64,000 bases of DNA, taken from assembly GCA_016801885.1 (NCBI GenBank), contig CM028887.1, positions 21,769,615 through 21,833,614 of the forward strand. Reading direction: 5' to 3'. The position numbers and the translations under genes were made by a program. Source of the DNA: Toxotes chatareus (lineage: Eukaryota > Chordata > Actinopteri > Toxotidae). The notes below the pieces were generated by a model. It made no database searches. It was not told the DNA's origin and worked only from the letters and a program-made list of their open reading frames with translations. Position 1 is the first letter of the stretch, and each line of letters begins with the position of its first letter. Below are positions 30,001 to 45,000 of the stretch, piece by piece.

Positions 30001-33000
30001 CGTTTTTATGACATTTTTTGAGGTCAAAAATTTTTTGACTTTTTTGTCCGCTTTGACTTTTTTGTCGATTTATACTATACTATGACGTTTTTTATGACAT
30101 TTTGAGGTCAAAAATTTTTGACTTTTTGTCGATTTTGGCCTTACTATACTATGACGTTTTTATGACATTTTGAGGTCAAAAAAAAAATTTTTGACTTTTT
30201 GTCCGATTTTGGCCCTACTACTATACTATGACGTTTTTTATGACATTTTGAGGTCAAAAAAAAATTTTTTTTACTTTTTTGTCCGATTTTGGCCTTACTA
30301 TACTATGGCGTTTTTATGACATTTTGAGGTCAAAAAAAAAAATTTGACTTTTTTTGTCGATTTTGGCCCTTACTATACTATGACGTTTTTTATGACATTT
30401 TGAGGTCAAAAAAATTTTGACTTTTTTTCCGATTTTTGGCGATTACTATATACTATGACGTTTTTTATGACATTTTGAGGTCAAAAAAACTTTTTTGTCC
30501 GATTTTGACAGCCTATACTATACTATGACGTTTTTGACATTTTGAGGTCAAAAAAAAATTTTTGACTTTTTTTGTCCGATTTTGGCCTTACTATACTATG
30601 ACGTTTTTTTGACATTTTGAGGTCAAAAAATTTTTTTGACTTTTTTTGTCCGATTTTGGCGTTACTATACTATGACGTTTTTTTGACATTTGAGGTCAAA
30701 AAAAATTTTGACTTTTTTGTCGATTTTGACCTTTTTGTCGATTATACTACTATGCGTTTTTATGACATTTTGAGGTCAAAAAAATTTTTGACTTTTTTTC
30801 CGATTTTGGCATATACTATACTATAGCGTTTTTTATGACATTTTGAGGTCAAAAAAAATTTTTGACTTTTTGTCCGATTTTGGCCTTACTATACTATGAG
30901 CGTTTTTTTATGACATTTTGAGGTCAAAAAAATTTTTGACTTTTTTGTCGATTTTGGCCTTACTATACTATACTATGAGTCGTTTTTTGGCGATTTTGAC
31001 ATTTTGAGGTCAAAAAATTTTTTATGACATTCAAAAATTTTTGACTTTTTTGTCCGATTTTGGCCTTACTATACTATGACGTTTTTTTATGACATTTGAG
31101 GTCAAAAAAAATTTTTTGACTTTTTTGTCGATTTTGCCCTTACTATACTATGACGTTTTTTTGATGACATTTGAGGTCAAAAAAATTTTTTGACTTTTTT
31201 GTCGATTTTGGCATACTACTATACTATGACGTTTTTTATGACATTTTGAGGTCAAAAAAAAATTTTGACTTTTTTTGTCGATTTTGGCCGCCTACTATAC
31301 TATGACGTTTTTATGACATTTTGAGGTCAAAAAAAATTTTGACTTTTTTTTTGCGATTTTGGCGCCTACTATACTATGACGTTTTATGACATTTGAGGTC
31401 AAAAAAATTTTTGAGGTTTTGTCCGAAAAAAAACTATTTTTTTTGACATTTTTTCAAAAAAAATTTTGACTTTTTTGCCGATTTTGGCGCCTACTATACT
31501 ATGACGTTTTTTATGACATTTTAGGTCAAAAAAAATTTTGACTTTTTTCGATTTTGGCCCTTACTATACTATGACGTTTTTTATGACATTTTGAGGTCAA
31601 AAAAATTTTGACTTTTTTTGTCGATTTTTTTGGCCTTACTATACTATGACGTTTTTTATGACATTTTGAGGTCAAAAAAATTTTGACTTTTTGTCGATTT
31701 TGGCCTTACTATACTATGACGTTTTTATGACATTTTGAGGTCAAAAAATTTTTTGACTTTTTTGTCGATTTTGGCGCCTATACTATACTATGACGTTTTT
31801 TATGACATTTTGAGGTCAAAAAAAAACTTTTTTGTCCGACTTTTTATACTATGCGTTTTTATGACATTTGAGGTCAAAAAAAAATTTTGACTTTTTATAC
31901 TATGACGTTACTATACTATGACATTTTTATGACATTTTGAGGTCAAAAAAAATTTTGACTTTTTTGTCCGATTTTGGCCCTTACTATACTATGGCGTTTT
32001 TTATGACATTTTGAGGTCAAAAAAAAATTGACTTTTTGTCGATTTTGGCCTATACTATACTATAGCGTTTTTATGACATTTGAGGTCAAAAAATTTTTTG
32101 ACTTTTTTTGTCGATTTTGGCCTTACTATACTATGACGTTTTTTATGACATTTTGAGGTCAAAAAAAAAATTTTTTGACTTTTTGTCGATTTTGGCCTAT
32201 ACTATACTATGACGTTTTTTATGACATTTTGAGGTCAAAAAAAAATTTGACTTTTTTGTCCGATTTTGGCATATACTATACTATGACGTTTTTTATGACA
32301 TTTTGAGGTCAAAAAAAAAAATTTTGACTTTTTGTCGATTTTGGCGCCTTACTATACTATATGCGTTTTTATGACATTTTGAGGTCAAAAAAAAATTTTT
32401 GACTTTTTTTGTCGATTTTGCGATTTACTATGGCCTTACTATACTATGACGTTTTTATGACATTTTGAGGTCAAAAAAATTTTTTGACTTTTTTTGTCCG
32501 ATTTTTTTTGTCGATTTTGCGCCTATACTATACTATGATGTTTTTTTTTATGACATTTTGAGGTCAAAAAAATTTTGACTTTTTGTCGATTTTGGCGCCT
32601 ACTATACTATATGGCGTTTTTTATGACATTTTGAGGTCAAAAAATTTTTTGACTTTTTTGTCGATTTTGGCGCCTTACTATACTATGACGCGTTTTTTTT
32701 GACATTTGAAAAAAAATTTTTTGACTTTTTGTCCGAAAAAAAGCATATACTATACTATGACGTTTTTATGACATTTGAGGTCAAAAAAAAATTTTTGACT
32801 TTTTTGTCGATTTTGGCCCTTACTATACTATGACGTTTTTTATGACATTTTGAGGTCAAAAAAAAAACTTTTGACTTTTATACTATGACGTTTTTTATGA
32901 CATTTTGGCCTTACTATACTATTTTGACTTTTTTTGACATTTTGAGGTCAAAAAATTTTATTTTTTGACTTTTTGAGGTCGAAAAATTTTTTTGCGATTT

Positions 33001-36000
33001 GGCACGCCTTACTATACTATGGCGTTTTTTATGACATTTTGAGGTCAAAAAAAATTTTTGACTTTTTTGTCGATTTTGGCGCCTTACTATACTATGACGT
33101 TTTTTATGACATTTTGAGGTCAAAAAATTTTTGACTTTTTTTGTCGATTTTGGCGCCTTACTATACTATACTACGTTTTTATGACATTTTGAGGTCAAAA
33201 AAAAATTTTGACTTTTTTTCGATTTTGGCGCCTACTATACTATGATGACGTTTTTTATGACATTTTGAGGTCAAAAAAAAAATTTGACTTTTTTGTCCGA
33301 TTTTATACTATGGCGTTTTTATACTATACTATGAAAAAATTTTTATGACATTTTGAGGTCAAAAATTTTTTTATGACTTTTTGTCCGAAAAACGCCTTAT
33401 ACTACTATACTATGACGTTTTTTATGACATTTGAGGTCAAAAAAATTTTTTGACTTTTTGTGTCGATTTTGGCGCCTTACTACTATACTATGACGTTTTT
33501 TATGACATTTTGAGGTCAAAAAAAAATTTGACTTTTTTGTCGATTTTGACGCCTTACTATACTATGGCGTTTTTATGACATTTTGAGGTCAAAAAATTTT
33601 TTGACTTTTTTTTTTGTCGATTTTGGCGCTATACTATACTATAGCGTTTTTTATGACATTTTGAGGTCAAAAAATTTTTTGACTTTTTTTCCGATTTTGG
33701 CATTACTATACTATGATGGCGTTTTTTATGACATTTTGAGGTCAAAAAAATTTTTGACTTTTGTCCGATTTTGGCATATACTATACTATGACGTTTTTAT
33801 GACATTTTGAGGTCAAAAAAAAATTTGACTTTTTTGTCGATTTTGGCGCCTTACTATACTATGACGTTTTTTTATATGACATTTTGAGGTCAAAAAATTT
33901 TTTGACTTTTTTGTCGATTTTGGCGCCTTACTATACTATGGCGTTTTTTTTGACATTTTTTTGAGGTCAAAAAATGAACATTTTTTTTTTGTCGATTTTG
34001 GCGCCTACTATACTATGACGTTTTTTTGACATTTTGAGGTCAAAAAAATTTTGACTTTTTTGACTTTTTGTCGATTTTTATACTATGACGTTTTTTATGA
34101 CATTTGAGGTCAAAAAATTTTTGACTTTTTTGTCGATTTTGGCCTTACTACTATACTATGACGTTTTATGACATTTTGAGGTCAAAAAATTTTTGACTTT
34201 TTTTGTCGATTTTGGCCTTACTATACTATGATGTTTTTTTTTATGACATTTTGAGGTCAAAAAAATTTTTTGACTTTTTTGTCGATTTTGGCCTACTACT
34301 ATACTATGGCGTTTTTTATGACATTTTGAGGTCAAAAAATTTTTTGACTTTTTTGTCGAAAAAAACATACTATACTATACTATGCGTTTTTTATGACATT
34401 TTGAGGTCAAAAAAAAAACTTTTTGTCGACTTTTTTATCTATGACGTTTTGGCCTTACTATACTATGACTTTTTTTTATGACATTTGAGGTCAAAAAAAA
34501 ATTTTTTTGACTTTTTTGTCGATTTTGGCCTTACTATACTATGACGTTTTTATGACATTTTGAGGTCAAAAAAAATTTTGACTTTTTTGTCGATTTTGGC
34601 CTTACTATACTATGACGTTTTTTATGACATTTTGAGGTCAAAAAAATTTGACTTTTTGAGGTCAAAAAATTTTTTACTATACTTTTTTTTTTGACATTTG
34701 AGGTCAAAAAATTTTGACTTTTTTTTGTCTATACTATGACTATACTATTTTTTATGACATTTTGAGGTCAAAAAAAAAATTTTGACTTTTTTGTCGATTT
34801 TGGCGCCTTACTATACTATGACGTTTTTTTTTTGACATTTTTGAGGTCAAAAAAAATTTTTGACTTTTGTCCGATTTTGCATACTTACTATACTATGAGC
34901 GTTTTTATGACATTTTGAGGTCAAAAAAAATTTGACTTTTTTGTCGATTTTGGCATATACTATACTATGGCGTTTTTTATGACATTTTGAGGTCAAAAAA
35001 AATTTTTGACTTTTTTGTCCGATTTTGGCCTACTACTATATACTATGGCGTTTTTTATGACATTTTGAGGTCAAAAAAAATTTTTGACTTTTTGTCGATT
35101 TTGGCCTTATACTATACTATGACGTTTTTGACATTTTGAGGTCAAACATTTTTTGACTTTTTGTCAAAAAAATTTTTATGACGTTTTTTTTTTGAGGTCA
35201 AAATTTTTTGACTTTTACTATACTATACTATGACGTTTTTTATGACATTTGAGGTCAAAAAAATTTTTTTGACTTTTTTTTTGTCGATTTTGGCCTTACT
35301 ATACTATGAGCGTTTTTATGACATTTTGAGGTCAAAAAAATTTGACTTTTTTTTGTCGATTTTGGCCTTATACTATACTATGACGTTTTTTATGACATTT
35401 TGAGGTCAAAAAAAATTTTTGACTTTTTTTGTCCGATTTGGCGCCTATACTATACTATACTATGACGTTTTTTTTGACTTGACATTTTGAGGTCAAAAAA
35501 TTTTGACTTTTGAGGATTTTTTGACTTTTTGATTTTGGCCTACTATACTATGACGTTTTTTTATGACATTTTGAGGTCAAAAAAAATTTTTTGACTTTTT
35601 TGTCCGATTTTGGCGCCTACTATACTATACTATGACGTTTTTTATGACATTTTGAGGTCAAAAAAATTTTGACTTTTTTTCCGATTTTGGCCTTACTATA
35701 CTATGACGTTTTTTGACATTTTGAGGTCAAAAAAATTTGACTTTTTTGTCGATTTTGGCCTTACTACTACTATAGCGTTTTTATGACATTTTTGAGGTCA
35801 AAAATTTTTTGACTTTTTGTCGATTTTGGCGCCTACTATACTATAGCGTTTTTTTTTATGACATTTTGAGGTCAAAAAATTTTTTTTTGTCGATTTTGGC
35901 ATATACTATACTATGACGTTTTTTATGACATTTGAGGTCAAAAAATTTTTGACTTTTTTTGTCGATTTTGGCCGCCTTACTATACTATGACGTTTTTTAT

Positions 36001-38400
36001 GACATTTTGAGGTCAAAAAAATTTTTGACTTTTTTTGTCGATTTTGGCCTTACTATACTATGACGTTTTTTTATGACATTTTGAGGTCAAAAAATTTTTT
36101 GACTTTTTTTTTTCCGATTTTGGCGCCTTACTATACTATGATGGCGTTTTTTATGACATTTTGAGGTCAAAAAAAAATTTTTTGACTTTTTGTCGATTTT
36201 GACATACTTACTATACTATGACGTTTTTTATGACATTTTGAGGTCAAAAAAAATTTTGACTTTTTTTTGTCGATTTTGGCCTTACTATACTATGACGTTT
36301 TTATGACATTTGAGGTTTTTTTGACATTTTGAGGTCAAAAAATTTTTGACTTTTTTGTCCGATTTTGACTTTTTGCCGATTTTGATATACTATACTATGC
36401 GTTTTTATGACATTTTGAGGTCAAAAAAAATTTTTGACTTTTTTGCGATTTTGACGCCTTACTATACTATGACGTTTTTTATGACATTTTGAGGTCAAAA
36501 AAAAAATTTTGACTTTTTTTTTTGTCGATTTTGACGCCTACTACTATACTATGACGTTTTTTTATGACATTTTGAGGTCAAAAAAAAATTTTTGACTTTT
36601 TTGTCGATTTTGGCGCCTTACTATACTATGACGTTTTTTATGACATTTTGAGGTCAAAAAAAAAATTTTGACTTTTTGTGTCGATTTTGGCCTATATACT
36701 ATACTATGACGTTTTTTATGACATTTTGAGGTCAAAAAAAATTTTTGACTTTTTTGTCGATTTTGGCCTACTACTATACTATGACGTTTTTTATGACATT
36801 TTGAGGTCAAAAAATTTTTTGACTTTTTGTCCGATTTTTAATATACTATACTATGGCGTTTTTACTATACTTTGAGGTCGTGACTTTTTTGACATTTTGA
36901 GGTCAACTATACTATGGCGTTTTTTGACATTTTGAGGTCAAAAAAAATTTTTGACTTTTTTGTCCGATTTTGGCTATACTATGACGTTTTTTATGACATT
37001 TTGAGGTCAAAAAAAATTTTGACTTTTTGTCGATTTTGATTTTTTGCCTTACTATATATACTATGACGTTTTTTTTTTGAGACATTTTGAGGTCAAAAAA
37101 ATTTTTATGACTTTTTTTGTCCGATTTTGGCCTTACTATACTATGACGTTTTTTATGACATTTTGAGGTCAAAAAAATTTTTGACTTTTTGTCCGATTTT
37201 GGCCTTACTATACTATGACGTTTTTATGACATTTTGAGGTCAAAAAAATTTTTTGACTTTTTGTCGATTTTGACGCCTATACTATACTATGACGTTTTTT
37301 ATGACATTTTGAGGTCAAAAATTTTTTGACTTTTTTGTCCGATTTTGGCGCCTTACTATACTATACTATGACGTTTTTTATGACATTTTGAGGTCAAAAA
37401 AATTTTTTGACTTTTTTTCCGATTTTGGCCTTACTATACTATACTATGACGTTTTTTATGACATTTTGAGGTCAAAAAAATTTTTGACTTTTTTTCGATT
37501 TTGGCCTTACTATACTATATGGCGTTTTTTATGACATTTTGAGGTCAAAAAAATTTTTGACTTTTTTTGTCGATTTTGGCGCCTTACTACTATACTATGA
37601 CGTTTTTATGACATTTTGAGGTCAAAAAAAAACTTTTGACTTTTTGTCCGATTTTGACGCCTTACTATACTATGACGTTTTTTATGACATTTTGAGGTCA
37701 AAAAAATTTTTGACTTTTTTGTCCGATTTTGGCCTTACTATACTATGAGTTTTTTTATGACATTTTGAGGTCAAAAAAATTTTTTGACTTTTTTGTCGAT
37801 TTTGGCGCTTACTATACTATACGTTTTTATGACATTTTTTATGACATTTTGAGGTCAAAAAAAATTTTACTTTTTGACGTTTTTTATGACATTTTTGTCA
37901 AAAAAAAATTTTTGACTTTTGTCCGATACTATACTATACTATGCGTTTTTTATGACATTTTGAGGTCAAAAAAAAATTTTGACTTTTTTGTCCGATTTTG
38001 CCTATACTATACTATGACGCGTTTTTATGACATTTTGAGGTCAAAAAATTTTTTGACTTTTTTGTCCGATTTTGACGCCTTACTATACTATATAGCGTTT
38101 TTTATGACATTTTGAGGTCAAAAAAAAAACTTTTTGACTTTTTTGTCGATTTTGACGCCTTACTATACTATGACGTTTTTTATGACATGACATTTTGAGG
38201 TCAAAAAATTTTTGACTTTTTTGTCCGATTTTGGCGCCTACTATACTATGGCGTTTTTTATGACATTTTGAGGTCAAAAAATTTTTTTGACTTTTTTTCC
38301 GATTTTGACGCCTTACTATACTATGACGTTTTTTATGACATTTTGAGGTCAAAAAAAAAAATTTTGACTTTTTTGTCGATTTTGGCCTTACTATACTATA
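6100..38400. repeat. core zone of the array (GATTTTGGC type)
   Basis: From about 6,150 the unit end changes from GATTTTGACGCC to GATTTTGGCGCC or GATTTTGGCCTT. From about 8 kb onward GTCGAT without the second C is common, and TATGGCG is frequent beside TATGACG. These variants dominate until about 38.4 kb, with sporadic copies to about 41.3 kb. About thirty places contain broken or shuffled units, for example 7,140-7,345, 11,890-11,960, 16,085-16,150, 23,525-23,640, 26,630-26,750 and 35,130-35,230. The zone may be a separately amplified and homogenised block, or partly a consensus-error zone of a long-read assembly. Confidence 0.8.
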
Positions 38401-40449
38401 CTATGACGTTTTTTATGACATTTTGAGGTCAAAAATTTTTTTTTGACTTTTTTTGTCCGATTTTGACACCTTACTATACTATGAGCGTTTTTTATGACAT
38501 TTTGAGGTCAAAAATTTTTTTGACTTTTTTTTCGATTTTGACGCCTACTACTATACTATGACGTTTTTTATGACATTTTGAGGTCAAAAAATTTTTGACT
38601 TTTTTGGCCGAAAAAAACGCCTATACTATACTATGGCGTTTTTTATGACATTTTGAGGTCAAAAAAATTTTGACTTTTTTTTTCCGATTTTGACGCCTTA
38701 CTATACTATGACGTTTTTTATGACATTTTGAGGTCAAAAAAAATTTTTGACTTTTTTGTCCGATTTTGACACCTTACTATACTATGACGTTTTTTTTTGA
38801 CATTTTGAGGTCAAAAAAAATTTTTTTGACTTTTGTCGATTTTGACGCCTTTTATACTATACTATGACGTTTTTTATGACATTTTGAGGTCAAAAAAATT
38901 TTGACTTTTTTGTCCGATTTTGATGCCTTACTATACTATGACGTTTTTTATGACATTTTGAGGTCAAAAAATTTTTTGACTTTTTTGTCGATTTTGACGC
39001 CATACTATACTATGACGTTTTTATGACATTTTGAGGTCAAAAATTTTTTGACTTTTTGTCCGATTTTGACGCCTTACTATACTATGACGTTTTTTATGAC
39101 ATTTTGAGGTCAAAAAAAATTTTGACTTTTTTGTCCGATTTTGGCGCCTTACTATACTATGACGTTTTTTATGACATTTTGAGGTCAAAAATTTTTTGAC
39201 TTTTTTTGCCGATTTTGGCTATACTATACTATGACGTTTTTTATGACATTTTGAGGTCAAAAAAAATTTTTGACTTTTTTGTCGATTTTGACGCCTTACT
39301 ATACTATGACGTTTTTTATGACATTTGAGGTCAAAAAATTTTTGACTTTTTTGTCGATTTTGGCGCCTACTATACTATGACGTTTTTTATGACATTTTGA
39401 GGTCAAAAAAATTTTTGACTTTTTTGTCCGATTTTGACGCCTTACTATACTATGACGTTTTTTATGACATTTTGAGGTCAAAAAATTTTTGACTTTTTTT
39501 TTCCGATTTTGACAAAATTACTATACTATATGACGTTTTTTATGACATTTTGAGGTCAAAAAAAATTTTGACTTTTTGTCCGATTTTGGCGCCTTACTAT
39601 ACTATGATTTTTTTATGACATTTTGAGGTCAAAAAAAAATTTTGACTTTTTTGTCGATTTTGACACCTTACTATACTATGACGTTTTTTATGACATTTTG
39701 AGGTCAAAAATTTTTTTGACTTTTTTGTCCGATTTTGACCTTATACTACTATACTATGACGTTTTTTTTTTGACTTTTTTGACTATTTTGACATTTTGAG
39801 GTCAAAATTTTTTGACTTTTTTGTCGATTTTGACGCCTTACTATACTATGACGTTTTTTATGACATTTTGAGGTCAAAAATTTTTGACTTTTTTTTGTTC
39901 GATTTTGGCGCCTTACTATATACTATGACGCGTTTTTTATGACATTTTGAGGTCAAAAAAAGGTTTGACTTTTTTTTCCGATTTTGGCGCCTTACTATAC
40001 TATGACGTTTTTTATGACATTTTGAGGTCAAAAAAATTTTTGACTTTTTGGCGAAAAAAAAGCCTTACTATACTATACTGACGTTTTTTATGACATTTTG
40101 AGGTCAAAAAATTTTTTTGACTTTTTTTGTCGATTTTGACACCTTACTATACTATGACGTTTTTTATGACATTTTGAGGTCAAAAAAAATTTTTTGACTT
40201 TTTTTGTCCATTTTGACACCCTTACTATACTATGACGTTTTTATGACATTTTGAGGTCAAAAAATTTTTTTGACTTTTTTGTCCGATTTTTGGCCTTACT
40301 ATACTATGATGTTTTTTATGACATTTTGAGGTCAAAAAAATTTTTTGACTTTTTTGTCCGATTTTGGCCATACTATACTATGACGTTTTTTATGACATTT
40401 TGAGGTCAAAAAAAATTTTGACTTTTTGTCGATTTTTTGGCGCCTTACT

Positions 40450-41250
40450 ATACTATGAAATGTTTTATTACATTTTGAGGTCAAAAATTTTTTTGACTTT
40501 TTTTGGCTGAAAAAAACACCATACTATACTATGACGTTTCTTATGACATTTTGAGGTCAAAAAAAAATTTTGACTTTTTTTGTCCGATTTTGACGCCTTA
40601 CTATACTATGATTTTTTAATTACATTTTGAGGTAAAATAAAATTTTGACTTTTTTTGTCCGATTTTGACGCCTTACTATACTATGACGTTTTTTATGACA
40701 TTTTGAGGTAAAAATTTTTTTTGACTTTTTGGCTGAAAAAAACGCCATTCTATACTATGACGTTTTTCATGACATTTTGAGGTCAAAAATTTTTTTGACT
40801 TTTTTTGTCCGATTTTGACGCCTTATTATACTATGATTTTTTCTATGACATTTTGAAGTCAAAAAAATTTTTGACTTTTTTTGTTCGATTTTGACACCTT
40901 ACTATACTATGACGTTTTTTTATGACATTTTGAGGTCAAAATTTTTTTTTGACTTTTTGGCTGAAAAAAACGCCATACTATACTATGACGTTTTTTATGA
41001 CATTTTGAGTTCAAAAATTTTTTTGACTTTTTTTATCCGATTTTCACGCCTTACTATACTATGACTTTTTTATAACATTTTGAGGTCAAAAAATTTTTTG
41101 ATTTTTTTTGTCCGATTTTGACGCCTTACAATACTGTGACGTTTTTTATGACATTTTGAGGTAAAAAAAATTTTTGAATTTTTTTGTCCGATTTTGACGC
41201 CTTACTATACTATGACGTTTTTTATGACATTTTGAGGTCAAAAATTTTTT
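40450..41250. repeat. divergent sub-block resembling the left edge
   Basis: Units here share rare variants with the first kilobase of the window: GTTTTATTACATTTTGAGG, GGCTGAAAAAAACACCAT, TTTTTAATTACATTTT and GAAGTCAAAA. Point substitutions (CTATACTGTGACG, TCTATACTATG) are commoner than in the core. It looks like a less homogenised, older stretch lying inside the right outer zone. Confidence 0.65.
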
Positions 41251-41879
41251 GACTTTTTTGTCCGATTTTGGCCATACTATACTATGACGTTTTTTTTATG
41301 ACATTTTGAGGTCAAAAATTTTTTTGACTTTTTTTATCCGATTTTCACGCCTTACTATACTATGACTTTTTTATGGCATTTTGAGGTCAAAAAATTTTGT
41401 GACCTTTTTTGTCCGATTTTGACGGCTTACTACACTATGACGTTTTTTATGACATTTTGAGGTCAAAATAATTTTTTTGACTTTTTGGCTGAAAAAAAAC
41501 CATACTATACTATGACGTTTTTTATGACATTTTGAGGTCAAAAAAATTTTGACTTTTTTGCTGAAAAAACGCCATACTATACTATGACGTTTTTTATGAC
41601 ATTTGAGGGTCAAAAAATTTTTGACTTTTTTGTCCGATTTTGACGCCTTACTACTATGACGCGTTTTTTTATGACATTTTGAGGTCAAAAAAATTTTGAC
41701 TTTTTTGTCCGAAAAGACATTTTATACTATCAAAAAAAAATTTATGACATTTGATGTCAAAAAAATTTTTGACTTTTTTTGTCCGATTTTTTGACGCCTT
41801 ACTATACTATGATGTGTTTCATGACATTTTGAGGTCAAAAAAATTTTGACTTTTCTTGTCCGATTTTGACACCTTACTA

Positions 41880-42000
41880 TGACGTTTTTTATGACATTTT
41901 GAGGCCAAAAAAAAAATTTCACTTTTTGGGCCGATTTTGACGCCTTACTATACTATGACCATTTTTATGACATTTTGAGGCCAAAAAAAATTTAACTTTT
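41880..42000. repeat. second GAGGCC/GACCATTTTT variant block
   Basis: Two adjacent units carry GAGGCCAAAA, and between them lie GGGCCGATTTT and TATGACCATTTTTATGA. This is the same set of linked variants seen near 2,560-2,775, about 39 kb away. The following unit has a shortened TTTAACTTTTTCCGATTTT segment. Confidence 0.75.
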
Positions 42001-45000
42001 TCCGATTTTGATGCCTTACTATACTATGACGTTTTTTATGACATTTTGAGGTCAAAAAATTTTTTGACTTTTTTTTGCCGAAAAAACGCGCCATACTATA
42101 CTATGACGTTTTTTATGACATTTTTTTGACTTTTTTTTCCGATTTTGACGCCTTACTATACTATGACGTTTTTATGACATTTTGAGGTCAAAAAAATTTT
42201 TGACTTTTTTGCCGAAAAAAAACGCCATACTATACTATGACGTTTTTTATGACATTTTGAGGTCAAAAAAATTTTTGACTTTTTTTTGTCCGATTTTGAC
42301 GCCTTACTATACTATGACGTTTTTATGACATTTTGAGGTCAAAAAATTTTTGACTTTTTTTGTCCGATTTTGACGCCTTACTATACTATGACGTTTTTTT
42401 ATGACATTTTGAGGTCAAAAAAATTTGACTTTTTGACTTTTTTTTTATGACATTTTGAGAGGTCGAAAAAATTTTGACGCCTTATACTATATACTATGAC
42501 GTTTTTTATGACATTTTGAGGTCAAAAATTTTTTGACTTTTTTGTTCGAAAAACGCCTTACTATACTATGACGCTTTTTATGACATTTTTGAGGTCAAAA
42601 AATTTTTTGACTTTTTTGTCCGATTTTGACGCCTTACTATACTATGATGCGTTTTTTATGACATTTTGAGGTCAAAAAAAAAGTTTGACTTTTTTGTCCG
42701 ATTTTGACGCACCTTACTATACTATGACGTTTTTTTATGACATTTTGAGGTCAAAAAAATTTTTGACTTTTTTTTTTTCCGATTTTGACGCCCTACTATA
42801 CTATGACATTTTTTTATGACATTTTGAGGTCAAAAAAATTTTTGACTTTTTTTGTCGATTTTGACGCCTTACTATACTATGATGCGTTTTTATGACATTT
42901 TGAGGTCAAAAAAATTTTTGACTTTTTTTTGCCGAAAAAAAATGCATACTATACTATGACGCGTTTTTTATGACATTTTGAGGTCAAAAAAATTTTTTTT
43001 TTTTGCCGATTTTGACGCCTTACTATACTATGACGTTTTTTATGACATTTTGAGGTCAAAAAAAAACGCCTTTTGACTTTTTTGCCCAATTTTGACGCCT
43101 TACTATACTATGACGCGTTTTTTATGACATTTTGAGGTCAAAAAATTTTTGACTTTTTTGTCCGAAAAAACGCCTTATACTATGACGTTTTTTATGACAT
43201 TTTGAGGTCAAAAAAATTTTTTGACTTTTTTTGGCCGATTTTGACGCCTTACTATACTATGACGTTTTTTATGACATTTTGAGGTCAAAAAAATTTTTGA
43301 CTTTTTTGTCCGATTTTGACGCCTATACTATACTATGACGTTTTTTTTATGACATTTTGAGGTCAAAAAATTTTTGACTTTTTTGGCCGAAAAAACGCCA
43401 TACCATACTATACTATGACGTTTTTATGACATTTTGAGGTCAAAAAAATTTTTGACTTTTTTGTCCGATTTTGACGCCTTACTATACTATACTATGACGT
43501 TTTTATGACATTTTGAGGTCAAAAAAATTTTGACTTTTTTTGGCCGATTTTGACGCCTTACTATACTATGACGTTTTTTATGACATTTTGAGGTCAAAAA
43601 ATTTTTGACTTTTTGTCCGATTTTGACGCCTTACTACTATACTATGACGTTTTTTATGACATTTTGAGGTCAAAAAAAATTTTTGACTTTTTTTTTTCCG
43701 ATTTTGACGCCTTTACTATACTATGACGTTTTTTATGACATTTTGAGGTCAAAAAAAAATTTTGACTTTTTTTGTTCGATTTTGACGCCTTACTATACTA
43801 TGACGTTTTTTTATGACATTTTGAGGTCAAAAAAATTTTTTGACTTTTTTGCCGAAAAAAACGCCTTATACTATACTATGACGTTTTTTATGACATTTTG
43901 AGGTCAAAAATTTTTGACTGACTTTTTTGAAAAAACGCCTTACTACTATACTATGACGTTTTTTATGACATTTTGAGGTCAAAAAAAATTTTTGACTTTT
44001 TTTGCCGATTTTGACGCCTTACTATACTATGACGTTTTTTATGACATTTTGAGGTCAAAAAAATTTTGACTTTTTTTGTCCGATTTTGACGCTTACTATA
44101 CTACTATGACGTTTTTTATGACATTTTGAGGTCAAAAAATTTTTGACTTTTTTTTCGAAAAAAAAACGCCATACTATACTATGACGTTTTTTATGACATT
44201 TTGAGGTCAAAAAAATTTTGACTTTTTTTGTCCGATTTTGACGCCTTACTATACTATGACGTTTTTATGACATTTTGAGGTCAAAAAAATTTTGACTTTT
44301 TTGTCCGATTTTGACGCCTATACTATACTATGACGTTTTTTTTGACATTTTGAGGTCAAAAAAATTTTTTGACTTTTTGACATTTTGAAAAAAAAAAATT
44401 TTTGCCATTTTGTCTATACTATACTATGACGTTTTTTATGACATTTTGAGGTCAAAAAAAATTTTGACTTTTTTGCTTTTTTATGACGCTTTTATGACAT
44501 TTTGAGGTCTAAAATACTATTTGCCACGTTTTTATATGACATTTTGAGGTCAAAAAAATTTTGACTTTTTTGTCCGATTTTGACGCCTATATATACTATG
44601 ACGTTTTTTTTATGACATTTTGAGGTCAAAAAAAAATTTGACTTTTTTGTCCGATTTTGACGCTTACTATACTATGACGTTTTTTATGACATTTTGAGGT
44701 CAAAAAAAATTTTGACTTTTTTTTTCCGATTTTGACGCCTTACTATACTATGACGTTTTTTATGACATTTTGAGGTCAAAAAATTTTTTGACTTTTTTGC
44801 CCGAAAACGCCTTACTATACTATGACGTTTTTTATGACATTTTGAGGTCAAAAAAAATTTTGACTTTTTTTGCGATTTTGACGCCTTATACTATACTATG
44901 ACGTTTTTTATGACATTTTGAGGTCAAAAATTTTTTGACTTTTTTTGCGATTTTGCCTACTATACTATACTATGACGTTTTTATGACATTTTGAGGTCAA

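Noticed and set aside
37729..38115. 128-codon + strand open frame, and many others like it within the array
   Set aside because: It is one of many frames that arise when successive 75-bp units keep the same phase. The peptide is just the unit translated again and again, with no start context, conserved length or separate composition.
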